Assembly (NCBI GenBank): GCA_021732995.1
Contig: JAKFWA010000045.1
Coordinates: 1 to 64,000, forward strand
Origin: Planctomycetaceae bacterium
GTDB lineage: Bacteria; Planctomycetota; Planctomycetia; Planctomycetales; Planctomycetaceae
Length of the DNA stretch: 64,000 bases
Direction of reading: 5' to 3'
Below, in pieces: positions 1 through 8,874 of this stretch (position 1 is its first letter; each line of letters begins with the position of its first letter). Both the position numbers and the translations under genes were made by a program. The notes below the pieces were generated by a model that was not told where the DNA came from, did not search any database, and saw only the letters and a list, made by a program, of their open reading frames with translations.

Positions 1-150
1 ATTCCCCTGTGCTTGATTCCCCTGTGCTTGATTCCCCTGTGCTTGATTCCCCTGTGCTTGATTCCCCTGTGCTTGATTCCCCTGTGCTTGATTCCCCTGA
101 GCTTGATTCCCCTGAGCTTGATTCCCCTGAGCTTGATTCCCCTGTGCTTG
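1..150. repeat. 15-bp tandem repeat, ten copies, coding
   Basis: Ten head-to-tail copies of ATTCCCCTGTGCTTG run from the window edge to position 150. Copies 7 to 9 carry GAGC in place of GTGC and the next unit is already diverged (ATTCTCGG). Because the unit is a multiple of three it lies in frame in the minus-strand gene, where each copy encodes Asn-Gln-Ala-Gln-Gly. The T/A variant is silent at protein level (GCA versus GCT, both Ala), which suggests selection on the protein or recent expansion. The array probably continues left of the window. Confidence 0.95.
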
Positions 151-1176
151 ATTCTCGGCAGGTCGCTGATCGTTGCGGGCCGGAGCCTCACCGGGTCTGT
201 TGGGGTCCTGGACGCCATCGACTTTCACAAGGGCTCGATCCGAGGCTTCCTGAATCTTGTCGCCGATCTGATCAATCAGCGTGTTGGCGGCGTACGCGCC
301 GTCCGGCTGGGGCAGCAGCAAGGCTACCAGCATGATGCCCGCCGCTAGAACGCTGCCGATCGTCACCCATGTCAGGGCCATCTTGTGAGGCATCTGTAAG
401 CCACGTTGCCTCAGATAACGTCGCAGGCCAAGGAAACTTGTCAGCATCAACAAGCCTAGAGCGGCCCCGACGTAGATGAAGACACATCGAAACGCGAACG
501 CTCGGTCCAACGCCCGATGCTCGGGAATCAAAGCCTGTCCGAAGCCGAACAGCGGCAACGCCACCAGAGAGAAGTAGACCACCCACAAGCCCGGCGCGTG
601 GCCTTTGCCGGTCCGCTCAGGCGCATTGAGGAACAGTCGCTGCCAGAGCGGCGGCCGGCGTTCTTCGGGCTTGGCCTCAGATTGACTACCATCGGCGCCG
701 AGTTCGGGCCTGTCAGCGACTCCCGCGATCTGCAACAGCCCTTCGCCTGAGGCATCTTCAGAATCGTCAATCAGCGTGCAGTCCCAAGTCAGCTTGTCCG
801 AGCACCACCAGATCAGCGCGAGGCACCCGATCGAGAGCAGTTGCTTCTCCGGTACAAACTGCATGATCGCCAGCGAAACGGCAACACCTAGCCCGAGCGT
901 AAAAACGCTGGCGGACGCTCGACCGCTCTCAATAGCAATGCGGCCGATGAGCACCTGCCCGACCACAAACCAGCCCAGCACCCACCGCAGCCGGTCGCTG
1001 TAGCCGCCCTGATAGAACAAAGTCTGCAGGAAGAATACCAGACTCCCGACCAGCAGCATGATGAGCACGGGCGTCACGGCGATGGCGAGATAATCCGGCA
1101 ACGTCTTTTCTGGTTTGAGTTTAGCCATGCTCGCTGCGCCGCTCCGATCAAGCTCTCCTAAGCCGGGAAACGCCAT
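1..1176 (-). CDS. Integral membrane protein with C-terminal (NQAQG)n tract, partial
   Basis: Unrecognised membrane protein read from the minus strand and still open at the window start, so its C-terminus is missing. The N-terminal region has about four hydrophobic segments (for example LAIAVTPVLIMLLVGSLVFF and two more after residue 60). A charged linker rich in Glu, Lys and Pro follows, then further membrane segments (ALPLFGFGQAL, CVFIYVGAALGLLMLTSFLG, WVTIGSVLAAGIMLVALLL), then a polar tail ending in at least ten NQAQG pentapeptides. The first in-frame ATG is at 1176 (MAFPGLGELDRSG); a second at 1128 (MAKLKPEK) is also possible, and neither has a strong ribosome-binding site. The function is not known. 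The hydrophilic repeat tail may be a flexible linker. Confidence 0.7.
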   Translation of the reverse strand, partial: MAFPGLGELDRSGAASMAKLKPEKTLPDYLAIAVTPVLIMLLVGSLVFFLQTLFYQGGYSDRLRWVLGWFVVGQVLIGRIAIESGRASASVFTLGLGVAVSLAIMQFVPEKQLLSIGCLALIWWCSDKLTWDCTLIDDSEDASGEGLLQIAGVADRPELGADGSQSEAKPEERRPPLWQRLFLNAPERTGKGHAPGLWVVYFSLVALPLFGFGQALIPEHRALDRAFAFRCVFIYVGAALGLLMLTSFLGLRRYLRQRGLQMPHKMALTWVTIGSVLAAGIMLVALLLPQPDGAYAANTLIDQIGDKIQEASDRALVKVDGVQDPNRPGEAPARNDQRPAENQAQGNQAQGNQAQGNQAQGNQAQGNQAQGNQAQGNQAQGNQAQGNQAQGN

Positions 1177-1498
1177 CAGCAAGCGATCGTACGCGGACGG
1201 AGAGGAACGTCAATTCCGAAGAGATCACCTGAATGTGAACACAGGCACCTCTTATGGCAGTCTCAGTCACCGTGAGGTTTTCTTCGCTTTACCGCCAACC
1301 GGACTGATTGAGCCATAGGTGTCATTGATCGCATCGGGATTGGCCAATACGATTCTGTCATCAGTGGCGGCTGATGCGAATCGTTCGCAGCACTATGATT
1401 GACACCGAGGCGTCTCAGGAAGGTCGGTGAACATTGTGATTAGACCAGTCAGCAAATCGGTCTGCCGCCCGTATAGTCTCTCTGGGAGCAGGGGAAGG
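1177..1498. other. Intergenic region between divergent genes
   Basis: About 320 bases separate the divergently transcribed membrane protein and multi-HTH gene. The region should hold promoters for both. No convincing gene, repeat or consensus promoter was identified by eye. Confidence 0.4.
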
Positions 1499-3337
1499 AT
1501 GGCGGGAAAGCGAGCCGACAAGCCTGAAAAACTCAAAGGCCACGCACTTCGCAACTTCAATTTGCGGAAGCGATCCTTGAAGCGGTCTGAGACCGCTCCA
1601 CCGTTGTCGCAAAAGGCGGTCGAGATCCGTGTCAACGAACTCGGGATGACCAGAATCCAGTTGGCCCGTGAATCCGGAATCAGCCGCGGAGCCCTGCGAG
1701 ACTTGGAACTCGGAGTTCACAATCCGACGCGATACACGCTCGAACGATTTATTGAGTTCTGCGAACACCGGGAGATTAAACCCGCGCTGATTGAGACCGT
1801 TCGCAATCTCTACGCCGGTCCGTGCGACAGCCTGCAGCACTTTATTGCGCGGCTGGAACTCCGAGCCGGGTCGTCGCCCGAACTGGCTCGCAAGGTTGGT
1901 ATCAGCCCGGCCACATTGTGGGAGTATAAACGCGGCAATTTTCCGACGCCGTACGCACTCCTCAAAAAGATGTGCACAATTACTGGCGAAGATTTTGAAC
2001 TGGGCGAAGAACTTTGGCGCGCTGCAGAAAGAAATCGATTCCTGCAGCGTGGGTTCCCGCGCTCGTTCGCGGAATTGTGCGTATTAAGGCTCAGAGCCGG
2101 CCATGCGGAATCTAAATTACTGCAATTCGGCTTAGCCACTTCGCAGCTTAAACGCATGTGTTACCTGGAACTGCCACCCTGGCCGCGAGTTCTACCGACC
2201 GCAAAAAGCCTGTGTCGGACTCCGGAGGAACTGAAAGACCTGAAAGACCTCTGGCTGTACGATTTCCAGGAACAGAAGTCAGAAGGCCTGCACGACTTCG
2301 GCCTGCAGATCAAGAAGCTGCGTGAAAAGCGCAATATTCAGCGTCGAGAAATCTCCGATCTCTGCCTCGTAGGTGGCAAGAAACCTGCGCGGACTATTAA
2401 ACATATTGAAGAAGACGGCCACTACTCACAATTGGCTTTTCCGGCAGGCCTCGTGGCAATTGTCACTGAGGAACCACCTCCACCAAATATGAACGGTTCG
2501 ACCATTCATTGCCCCGTTCAGCGTGGCGTTCTGGAAACACCCTTAGCCAAGGAGTTGCGTTCCCAGTGGGAAAAGCGGCGGTTGCGTTTCCATTTGCGTC
2601 ACCGTCCGGAAATGCAGATCGATTTGCGACTGGCTCGTGAATACTACGGCTTCGATGTCGCTGAAGCGGCGAAGCAGCTTGGATATACCAGCCTGGAGTA
2701 TCAAAAAATCGAGCGCGGTATCGAACCACTAAGCGATACGGCTCGCAAACGAATTCTCGAAGCCTACGAGAAAGTTGGGCACCAACGAGTCGCCGAAGTC
2801 TTTCAGCGGCGTGACCAGCGTGATCTGAAGCGGATTGCCTGGAAAACCCCCAACACGGTTTCCGAGATGCTGACGCTGCTCGCCAAAAGAGAAGGTGGCG
2901 TGGTCACTCTGGCACGCGTGCTCAAAGGAATGGGGCTTTACGGAATCTCGACGCCGCAGTTGCGAAGCTACATCCTCGGCGCGGTCACTCCGAGTTGGTC
3001 GCTGCTGCAACAGATTGCCGACAAGTGCGGAATTGCGAAGCTTCAACCTGTCCACATCGATTGGATCAAGCGTTACCGCACGCAGTTGAAATCCAAGTGT
3101 AAAACGATGCTGTGCGTGGAGATCAAGCTGCTGGTGGCAGAGCTCGCTCCCACGATGCGGGCCTTCGCCAAACGCTGCAGTTGCAGTCCGTCGCTCCTGC
3201 TGCGAGACCTCTACCGCATCGAAGACGGCGAAACCGTGAAGTGGAAGCACATCGAACGCTTCCTGCGCGGTGCAGGCCTGCCGGATACCTGCGAACGCTG
3301 GCAGGTGATTCACGGCCTGTGGCTGCGCGGCGAGTAG
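1499..3337 (+). CDS. Multi-domain helix-turn-helix protein (about seven XRE-like modules)
   Basis: The 612-residue protein is made almost wholly of helix-turn-helix-like modules. The clearest is near residues 44-91, with LARESGISRGALRDLELG as the HTH core. Others follow at LARKVGISPATLWEYKRG, the region around LLQFGLATSQLKRM, IQRREISDLCLV, AAKQLGYTSLEYQKIERG, LARVLKGMGLYGISTPQL and the C-terminal FAKRCSCSPSLLLRDLYR. Modules 1, 2 and 5 match the XRE/Cro pattern well; the rest are degenerate. The ATG at 1499 is preferred because AGGGGAAGG lies directly upstream; an in-frame start at 1427 would add 24 unlikely residues. It stands alone between a divergent gene and a convergent one. It is probably a DNA-binding regulator or chromatin-like protein; the target is unknown. 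Confidence 0.75.
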   Translation: MAGKRADKPEKLKGHALRNFNLRKRSLKRSETAPPLSQKAVEIRVNELGMTRIQLARESGISRGALRDLELGVHNPTRYTLERFIEFCEHREIKPALIETVRNLYAGPCDSLQHFIARLELRAGSSPELARKVGISPATLWEYKRGNFPTPYALLKKMCTITGEDFELGEELWRAAERNRFLQRGFPRSFAELCVLRLRAGHAESKLLQFGLATSQLKRMCYLELPPWPRVLPTAKSLCRTPEELKDLKDLWLYDFQEQKSEGLHDFGLQIKKLREKRNIQRREISDLCLVGGKKPARTIKHIEEDGHYSQLAFPAGLVAIVTEEPPPPNMNGSTIHCPVQRGVLETPLAKELRSQWEKRRLRFHLRHRPEMQIDLRLAREYYGFDVAEAAKQLGYTSLEYQKIERGIEPLSDTARKRILEAYEKVGHQRVAEVFQRRDQRDLKRIAWKTPNTVSEMLTLLAKREGGVVTLARVLKGMGLYGISTPQLRSYILGAVTPSWSLLQQIADKCGIAKLQPVHIDWIKRYRTQLKSKCKTMLCVEIKLLVAELAPTMRAFAKRCSCSPSLLLRDLYRIEDGETVKWKHIERFLRGAGLPDTCERWQVIHGLWLRGE

Positions 3338-3375
3338 CGATTGAGCTGAAAGCACGCATGCCCAAACGGACCGGT

Positions 3376-3693
3376 TCAGGCAATATCGCGTCGCTGGCTG
3401 GGGCTATTGTCGTCGTGAAACTTCCGCAAGACCCAGAGTCGCTCGAACAGGTTGGCTTTGCGAATGTTCGGGTCGAGAGCGTTCACTTCCAAGTGATGTC
3501 CGCCGCGGGTCTCGACGATCAGGGTCTGGTCATCTCGCTGCTCCATCACGAGCCAATACTTCGTGACGCAGTAGGTGTAGCCTTCGCCGTTCGCGGAAGG
3601 CGCCACATTGCGAGCATCGGGAGCGGGGTGAGTTCCAAACTCGGTACGGCGATAGACGAGCAGGTCGCCTGTGTAAAATCTCTGCGGCATCAT
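3376..3693 (-). CDS. Small conserved-looking hypothetical protein
   Basis: A soluble protein of 105 residues beginning MMPQRFYTGDLLVYRRTEFG. It contains a YTYCVTKYWLVMEQRDDQTLIVETRGGHHLEV core rich in beta-strand-forming residues, followed by a basic LRKFHDD tail. No signal peptide or membrane segment is seen. The start at 3693 (tandem ATGATG) has AAGGGAAA just upstream, and codon use looks like that of the neighbours, so the gene is probably real. Function is unknown. It converges with the multi-HTH gene. Confidence 0.6.
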   Translation of the reverse strand: MMPQRFYTGDLLVYRRTEFGTHPAPDARNVAPSANGEGYTYCVTKYWLVMEQRDDQTLIVETRGGHHLEVNALDPNIRKANLFERLWVLRKFHDDNSPSQRRDIA

Positions 3694-4005
3694 TTTCCCT
3701 TGTGCCCTCAATCAACGCGGTCCAGACGCATGGAATGCTCCCTAAGGACGCATCCGCTGCGGTCTTCAGCGAATCGCGTTCACTTCACTCTTCGTCCTTG
3801 CTGAGTAGAAACATCAATCTTGTTTTCAACCCCGATGCCGATCCCGGTAGCATGACCTCGCGAACCGGGGCTGATAGTTCGATTCCGCCCGTCAGGTCAA
3901 CACGACTTCCTGGAACGTCGCTTCCCATTCAATTTATGCCACTTCTGATAGTTACGATCAAAGAAGATCTGACCATTCGAATATGAATTTTTGAAAGTTG
4001 ACTGC
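3694..4005. other. Intergenic region, no gene seen
   Basis: About 310 bases between a minus-strand hypothetical gene and plus-strand exonuclease III. A short AT-rich stretch lies close to the exonuclease start (around 3950-4000) and may hold its promoter. No hairpin or repeat stands out. Confidence 0.35.
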
Positions 4006-4773
4006 ATGCGAATCACAACTTGGAACGTCAACGGCATCCGTGCTGCCCTGCGGAAAGGCTTCGAGGACATTCTGGCTCAAGTAGAACCGGACGTGCTCCT
4101 GCTGCAGGAAGTCCGGGCGCTGCCGGAGCAGTTGCCGCCGGAATGGGCTCAACCAGCAGGGTGGCATGTGCACTGGCACCCCGCCGAGAAAATGGGCTAC
4201 GCAGGCACGGCTATCTGGTCGCGGTATCCGCTGGAAGTCCTGAACAAGGGCATGGACGCTGTCGATCCAGATGGTCGGTTGATTCGAGCCCGCACCAAAG
4301 GTGTCGATCTGATCTGTGCCTACCTGCCGTCTGGCTCATCTGGACCCGAGCGGCAGAAGATCAAGGAAGCGTGGATGGCGGAGTTCTTCCCGTGGGTGCA
4401 GAACCTCGTGAAGGACCGCCGACCGGTCGTCATCGGGGGTGATCTCAACATCGCGCACACCGAGCGGGACATCTTCTACGCGAAGTCGAACGAGACGATG
4501 TCCGGCTTCATGCCGCATGAACGGGAGTGGATGGGCCGGGTCTTCGACATGGGTTGGAACGACCTGATCCGGCAGCACTTTGGCGAGGTGCAGGGCCCCT
4601 ATTCGTGGTGGTCGAACCGCGGCCGGGCACGCGAATTGGATCGCGGCTGGCGCATCGATTATCTGCTGGGCAACAATCACACGGCAAAAGCGTTTCAGTC
4701 CGGAGCGATCTGTCGCGAAGGTGGCTTGCTGGTTTCAGACCACGCTCCCGTGACGATCGAGATCGATGCCTGA
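4006..4773 (+). CDS. xthA: Exodeoxyribonuclease III (AP endonuclease)
   Basis: A 255-residue member of the ExoIII/APE1 endonuclease-exonuclease-phosphatase family, which cleaves DNA at abasic sites and degrades 3' ends during base excision repair. Family motifs are in order: ITTWNVNGIRAALRKG at the N-terminus, DVLLLQEVRA (metal-binding Glu), the central GGDLNIAHTERD (catalytic Asp/Asn pair), RIDYLLG and the C-terminal SDHAPV (catalytic Asp-His). Length fits the family. The ATG at 4006 is chosen because MRITTWNVNG is the usual N-terminus; a TTG at 3991 would add five residues. Cytoplasmic, likely monocistronic. Confidence 0.95.
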   Translation: MRITTWNVNGIRAALRKGFEDILAQVEPDVLLLQEVRALPEQLPPEWAQPAGWHVHWHPAEKMGYAGTAIWSRYPLEVLNKGMDAVDPDGRLIRARTKGVDLICAYLPSGSSGPERQKIKEAWMAEFFPWVQNLVKDRRPVVIGGDLNIAHTERDIFYAKSNETMSGFMPHEREWMGRVFDMGWNDLIRQHFGEVQGPYSWWSNRGRARELDRGWRIDYLLGNNHTAKAFQSGAICREGGLLVSDHAPVTIEIDA

Positions 4774-4875
4774 GCAATCTGTGGGAAGCGCTGTTTCATT
4801 TTCACCGTCGCGCCGTGATGCTTTCTTCCCCCATCGCCCTGCTCGATATCCGCGTTTGACTGCCGGGAGACTGTG

Positions 4876-5904
4876 ATGACTCAAGCGTCCATGCCCAATG
4901 TTGATCCTGCGAAGACTCACATCGCTCGCGAGTTCAAACATAAGAGCCCGCTGGTCTCCTGCCGCTTTGATCCTACGGGAAAATGGGTCGTTGCCGGCGC
5001 TCAGGATATGAAGGTCGTGCGTTGGAGTCTCGCGGATGGCAAGGCGACGGAACTGGCTGCTCACGACAGTTGGGTGCGCGGCCTTGCATTCGCCCGCACG
5101 AAAGAGGGAGACGCCGAGAAGCTCATTCTGCTGACCGGCGGCTATGACGGCCGCATCGTGTGGTGGGACGCCTCGGCTGAAGCGCCTCAACCTCTTCGTA
5201 AGATCGACGCACACAAGGGCTGGTTGCGCAGCCTCACGGTCACCGCCGACCAGCAGTTCGTGATCTCGTGCGGTAACGACAACCGGGCGAAGTTGTGGCG
5301 TATTGCGGATGGCTCACTGGTGCGCGAGTTCGTGGGCCACGAAGCCCATGTCTACAACTCGGCCGTGCATCCTGATGGCAAGCAGCTCGCAACGGTGGAT
5401 CTCAAGTGCAACGTGCTGCATTGGGAACTGGAGACCGGCAAGCTGGTGCGTCAGTTCAAAGCGGCCACGCTGCACAAGTACGATGGCGGCTTCATGGCGG
5501 ACTACGGCGGATTCCACGCGATGGAATTCAGCCCGGACGGAAAGTTGCTGGCCGGCAGCGGCATCACAAACGTGACGAACGCATTCGCCGGGGTGGGAAA
5601 TGTCGCCGTCGCGGTGCTGGACTGGGAGGGCGGCAAAGAGCAAACCGTGCATCTTCCCAAAGCCCCCATCAATGGCGATGGCTGGGGCATGGTCCTGCAT
5701 CCGCAGCCGTTCATCGTCGGCTTATCGGGTGGCGGAGCAGGCGGTCGGCTGTACTTCTGGAAACACGGCGAGAAGAACGAGTTCTTCACCTTTGGGCTGC
5801 CCAGCAGCGCTCGAGGCCTGTCTTTAAGCCCCGATCTCGTGCATCTCGCCACCGCCCACCATGACGGCGCGGTGCGGATTCTGAAGATGGCAGACAAGAC
5901 CTGA
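4876..5904 (+). CDS. WD40 repeat protein
   Basis: The 342-residue protein contains WD40-type beta-propeller repeats. Recognisable blades include SCRFDPTGKWVVAGAQDMKVVRWSL, GLAFARTKEGDAEKLILLTGGYDGRIVWWD, SLTVTADQQFVISCGNDNRAKLWR, SAVHPDGKQLATVDLKCNVLHWEL and LSPDLVHLATAHHDGAVRIL. No signal peptide or catalytic domain is seen, so it is probably a cytoplasmic protein-interaction scaffold of the kind abundant in planctomycetes. The ATG at 4876 follows GGGAGA; a GTG lies one codon upstream. The partner is unknown. Confidence 0.85.
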   Translation: MTQASMPNVDPAKTHIAREFKHKSPLVSCRFDPTGKWVVAGAQDMKVVRWSLADGKATELAAHDSWVRGLAFARTKEGDAEKLILLTGGYDGRIVWWDASAEAPQPLRKIDAHKGWLRSLTVTADQQFVISCGNDNRAKLWRIADGSLVREFVGHEAHVYNSAVHPDGKQLATVDLKCNVLHWELETGKLVRQFKAATLHKYDGGFMADYGGFHAMEFSPDGKLLAGSGITNVTNAFAGVGNVAVAVLDWEGGKEQTVHLPKAPINGDGWGMVLHPQPFIVGLSGGGAGGRLYFWKHGEKNEFFTFGLPSSARGLSLSPDLVHLATAHHDGAVRILKMADKT

Positions 5905-5923
5905 GACGACCGCCAGACTTCGA

Positions 5924-6247
5924 CTATGCCTCGTCCGGCACCAGGACTTGAATGAGATCACCCTCGACGCGCACCTGATAGGTCGGAGTTCTGAGGTTCG
6001 ACTTCGGGTTGTCCAGCCACAGACCGTCTTTGACGCCGAAGCGCCAGGCGTGCCACGGGCACATGACGGCTCCGTTCTCGACGTAGCCAGACGCCAGTGA
6101 AGCCCCCATGTGCGGGCAGAAGTCGTTGATCGCGAAGTATTCACCGTCGAGCAAGAACACGGCAACCATTTTTCCGGCGACGGAGAACGCCCTGCCCTGC
6201 CCCTCTGGAACTGCTCCTACCTTGGCCACCGATTGAAACTCAGCCAT
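5924..6247 (-). CDS. Rieske [2Fe-2S] ferredoxin-like protein
   Basis: A 107-residue single-domain Rieske protein. The two cluster-binding boxes are CPHMGA (Cys-x-His, near residue 40) and CPWHAW (Cys-x-x-His, near residue 60), which together ligate a [2Fe-2S] cluster through two Cys and two His. Size and the FAINDFCPHMGASL context resemble NirD-like or ferredoxin-type Rieske proteins used as electron carriers. No signal peptide is present. The start overlaps the last eight bases of the upstream membrane-protein gene, so the two are probably translationally coupled. The redox partner cannot be told from the neighbourhood. Confidence 0.9.
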   Translation of the reverse strand: MAEFQSVAKVGAVPEGQGRAFSVAGKMVAVFLLDGEYFAINDFCPHMGASLASGYVENGAVMCPWHAWRFGVKDGLWLDNPKSNLRTPTYQVRVEGDLIQVLVPDEA

Positions 6248-6623
6248 CTTCCCTCTCAAGGTCGTTGTCGGGCGTCTGCCCGTTCGTACGAAGATACCAC
6301 AGCGGATCGCCCGGATGCTGCTTGGGCAACGGAGCGTTGTTGAGTCGCCTCAGCCGCTTGCCCCATACGATAACGAGCAGCAGTAACGCGATCCCAATGA
6401 ACGCCAACAAGCCGACAATCAACAATCCGGCCAGCGCGGATTGTTTCTGCTTCTGAGCATTCGCGGCATCATCCGGCTGCTCCTGACGAGTTTCCGTCGC
6501 GGACGGCTCGCTTCGGGAATCCACGTCCTGAGCGCTGGTCAATTGATTGCCTGCCAGCAAGCTGATGCAAGCCGCCACAATCAAACCAAAGTTCCACAAT
6601 CTGCGGGAAAAATGTTGCAGCAT
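6240..6623 (-). CDS. Small exported membrane protein, function unknown
   Basis: A 127-residue protein with an N-terminal signal-peptide-like stretch (FGLIVAACISLLAGNQLTSAQ, cleavage plausible after SAQ). A Glu/Gln-rich spacer follows, then a single strong transmembrane helix (ALAGLLIVGLLAFIGIALLLLVIVWG) and a short basic, proline-rich tail (KRLRRLNNAPLPKQHPGDPLWYL). The topology suggests an inner-membrane anchor with a periplasmic N-terminal segment. It overlaps and precedes the Rieske gene in the same operon, so it might anchor or assist that electron carrier; this is inferred from context only. Confidence 0.65.
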   Translation of the reverse strand: MLQHFSRRLWNFGLIVAACISLLAGNQLTSAQDVDSRSEPSATETRQEQPDDAANAQKQKQSALAGLLIVGLLAFIGIALLLLVIVWGKRLRRLNNAPLPKQHPGDPLWYLRTNGQTPDNDLEREDG

Positions 6624-6853
6624 GTCGTCGTTCGCCGTTGTGTGGAACAGGAATTCGCTCCCTAGAGCTTCTCTATCTTCTCAAATCGAAACGACGATTC
6701 CAATCGGGACCGTTCGTGATTGTTCGAGGCCAAATCCGCTGATGGGGCCGCGGCCGTCAGCCGAACTTATTTGCCGTCGCGATCGGTTGCGAGACATCGT
6801 CAACGTTCTCTTGGTTGAAGAGCGTCTTGTCTAACCCTGCGATGCGTATACTT

Positions 6854-6890
6854 AAGTCGGCCGACAATCATGCCGGCCGATTTTTGTTTT
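6854..6890 (+). terminator. Hairpin followed by T-run upstream of fliS
   Basis: TCGGCCG (6857-6863) and CGGCCGA (6874-6880) form a perfect 7-bp stem, extendable with A-T and G-T pairs, with a 10-base loop and then TTTTTGTTTT. It has the form of an intrinsic terminator on the plus strand but lies 60 bases before the fliS start with no clear gene ahead of it. It could therefore also be a leader or attenuator. Confidence 0.5.
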
Positions 6891-6940
6891 CATGGATGGG
6901 CGCCCGCTTGCGTGCTCATGGACTGAGAGAGATTGAGACT

Positions 6941-7339
6941 ATGTTCGCGACTGACCCTCGCCATTCTGCTCCCGATGAATTCCTGCAGACCCGAGTCAAC
7001 TCGGCGAGCCCCTACCGGCTGCATCTGATGGTGGTCGACAAGGCCATTCAGCAGACCCGCAACGTCATCGAAGGTCTGAACACGCAAGACTTCAGCCTGT
7101 CTCACGAATCGGCTTCGCGAGCCCGCGATTGCGTCGTGGATCTGATCTCCAGCCTGCGCGTCGATCCCGCTCCAGACTTGATCTCGATGGTGAAGGACTA
7201 CTTCCTGCACATCCAGAAGAACCTCGTGTTCGCCGACCTGCTGCAGGACAAGGACGCCGCTCAGAAGGCCCTCGACCTGCTGGAAGGCTATCGCGCGACG
7301 TGGGTTGATCTGCGAGCCCGATTGCCGCAGCAAGCTTAA
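6941..7339 (+). CDS. fliS: FliS-like flagellar export chaperone
   Basis: A 132-residue all-helical protein matching the FliS family, which binds newly made flagellin in the cytoplasm and keeps it from polymerising until export. The SPYRLHLMVVDKAIQQTRNVIEGL segment corresponds to the conserved first-helix region (P-x-x-L-x-x-M-x-x-x-A), and the later FLHIQKNLVFADLLQDKDAAQKALDLLEGYRATW block matches the C-terminal helices. Length is as expected. The ATG at 6941 is preferred over earlier in-frame starts because the family begins just before this point. No other flagellar gene lies nearby. Confidence 0.8.
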   Translation: MFATDPRHSAPDEFLQTRVNSASPYRLHLMVVDKAIQQTRNVIEGLNTQDFSLSHESASRARDCVVDLISSLRVDPAPDLISMVKDYFLHIQKNLVFADLLQDKDAAQKALDLLEGYRATWVDLRARLPQQA

Positions 7340-7482
7340 ATTTCGACGGTTCAAATCCGTTGCATTCAGGCATCCGTGGTCTTGTACTGTCCCTCGTGGC
7401 AGCGTGAGACCACGGATGTTTCCGTTTGCGGACCACGTGGAGCCCTGCCCGGACTCACCCTGTTGCCCTTCGCGAACGTGAT

Positions 7483-8865
7483 ATGTCCTCGAACGCGCCC
7501 ACCTCACCGGCACTAGCTGACTTCGACTGGAAGCCTGAACCGCAGGCTGCAGCCCTGATCGATCGGCTGGTAGCAGCCTGCGTTTCACAGTTGCCAGTGC
7601 TCGCGGTCTTCGCCGAGCAACTCCGACTGCGAACCGGAACTCGGCTCACCGACTGGGTTGATCATCTGGCCTGCGTGAACTCTGCAGAACTGATGACTGA
7701 TCTCGAGGCAGCGGGGTTTCAAGTTTCAGAAAAGCAGGCTCCGGACCGCTGGGTACATGCGAGGGGCTTGTTCCCTCCAGTCGTCGTTCTTGCCGACGGA
7801 CACGCACGCATCGTGCTCAAGGTTGATTCCGTCGTCGACTTCCTGGTGGCGAATCAACTGGCCGGACACCGCAACCTCGAAGGCGAGCCCTTCAGCAGTT
7901 GCCGCCGAGCCTTGATCGCTGAGTCGCGCAGCTGCGAATGGTGGATCGTCGAACGGCAAGTGATTGGCGACTTCCCGGAACGGTTCACTGCTTCAGCAGA
8001 TCCGCAACTAGTCACGAAGTGGCAGGAAGCATTCCGACTGAGACGTCGACGGCATGAAAACACTTCGGACGGGTTCGACATCGCCGAGAAACTGATCACT
8101 GCAGCTCAACAGGAACTCGATTCGAACCGCGTCTGCAACCTGTTCTTTGCTGCCGAACGGGATTATTGGGAGCGCCGCAACCGTGCGGCTCGAGTGCAGA
8201 AGGCACGGCAGGACACATTAGGGCTCGGCTGGTCGAATCACGATCATCACACGTACCGCTCCAGCCGCCAGCATTTCGCACGACTGATTGGTCTGTTCGA
8301 GCTATTGGGGCTCGAACTGCGCGAGCGCTTCTACGCCGGTCGCGAAGCAGGTTGGGGGGCTCAGGTCATGGAGCATCCTCAAACCGGCATTGTGGTCTTT
8401 GCGGATGTTGATCTGTCGCCTGCGGAAGTCTTCTGCGACTTTGCCCATGAAGCGTTACCAGCACAAGACCGGCTGGGCACGATCGGCTTGTGGTGTCGGT
8501 TGCATGGTGAAGCGTTCCTCGAAGCGGGGATGCACCACCTGGAATGCCAGTTCGACTACGAAGCCGCCCGTGACCAACTCGCCAGCGAAGGCGTTCGCTC
8601 GATGAAGCCCTTCACCGACCTGCCGCATCTCCGGCAAGCGTTTACGGAAGGCGAGATCTGGCCCGTTCGCGCGGAACGCATCGCTGATCTACTGCGGGAC
8701 GGGTTGATTTCCGCAGCGCAAGCCGAACAGTTTCGCCAGAACGGAGCCGTCGGATCGCACCTCGAAATCCTGCAACGCAACGACGGTTACAAGGGATTCA
8801 ACAAGCACGGCATCAACGAGATCATCCGCGACACCGATCCGCGACATCAGGCGGCGATTCGATAG
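7483..8865 (+). CDS. Hypothetical protein, 460 aa
   Basis: Not recognised. The 460-residue soluble protein has no signal peptide or membrane helix. Features visible are an SNHDHHTYRSSRQHF block near residue 250 with a cluster of histidines, a HEALPAQDRLGTIGLWCRLHGEAFLEAGMHHLECQ segment, and a C-terminal GSHLEILQRNDGYKGFNKHGINEIIRDTDPR. The His-rich segments could bind metal, but no known enzyme motif is complete. The start at 7483 (MSSNAPTSP) gives a typical low-complexity N-terminus; an in-frame start 57 bases upstream is possible. Confidence 0.7.
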   Translation: MSSNAPTSPALADFDWKPEPQAAALIDRLVAACVSQLPVLAVFAEQLRLRTGTRLTDWVDHLACVNSAELMTDLEAAGFQVSEKQAPDRWVHARGLFPPVVVLADGHARIVLKVDSVVDFLVANQLAGHRNLEGEPFSSCRRALIAESRSCEWWIVERQVIGDFPERFTASADPQLVTKWQEAFRLRRRRHENTSDGFDIAEKLITAAQQELDSNRVCNLFFAAERDYWERRNRAARVQKARQDTLGLGWSNHDHHTYRSSRQHFARLIGLFELLGLELRERFYAGREAGWGAQVMEHPQTGIVVFADVDLSPAEVFCDFAHEALPAQDRLGTIGLWCRLHGEAFLEAGMHHLECQFDYEAARDQLASEGVRSMKPFTDLPHLRQAFTEGEIWPVRAERIADLLRDGLISAAQAEQFRQNGAVGSHLEILQRNDGYKGFNKHGINEIIRDTDPRHQAAIR

Positions 8866-8874
8866 CGGTTGGGT

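Noticed and set aside
1-150. CRISPR array
   Set aside because: Units are directly adjacent with no spacers and are coding in frame on the minus strand.
6852-6890. Possible sigma-28 (FliA) promoter before fliS, from TAAG and GCCGATTT
   Set aside because: The spacing between the two elements is 19 bases rather than about 15, and the same bases form a hairpin plus T-run. A terminator or leader is the better reading.
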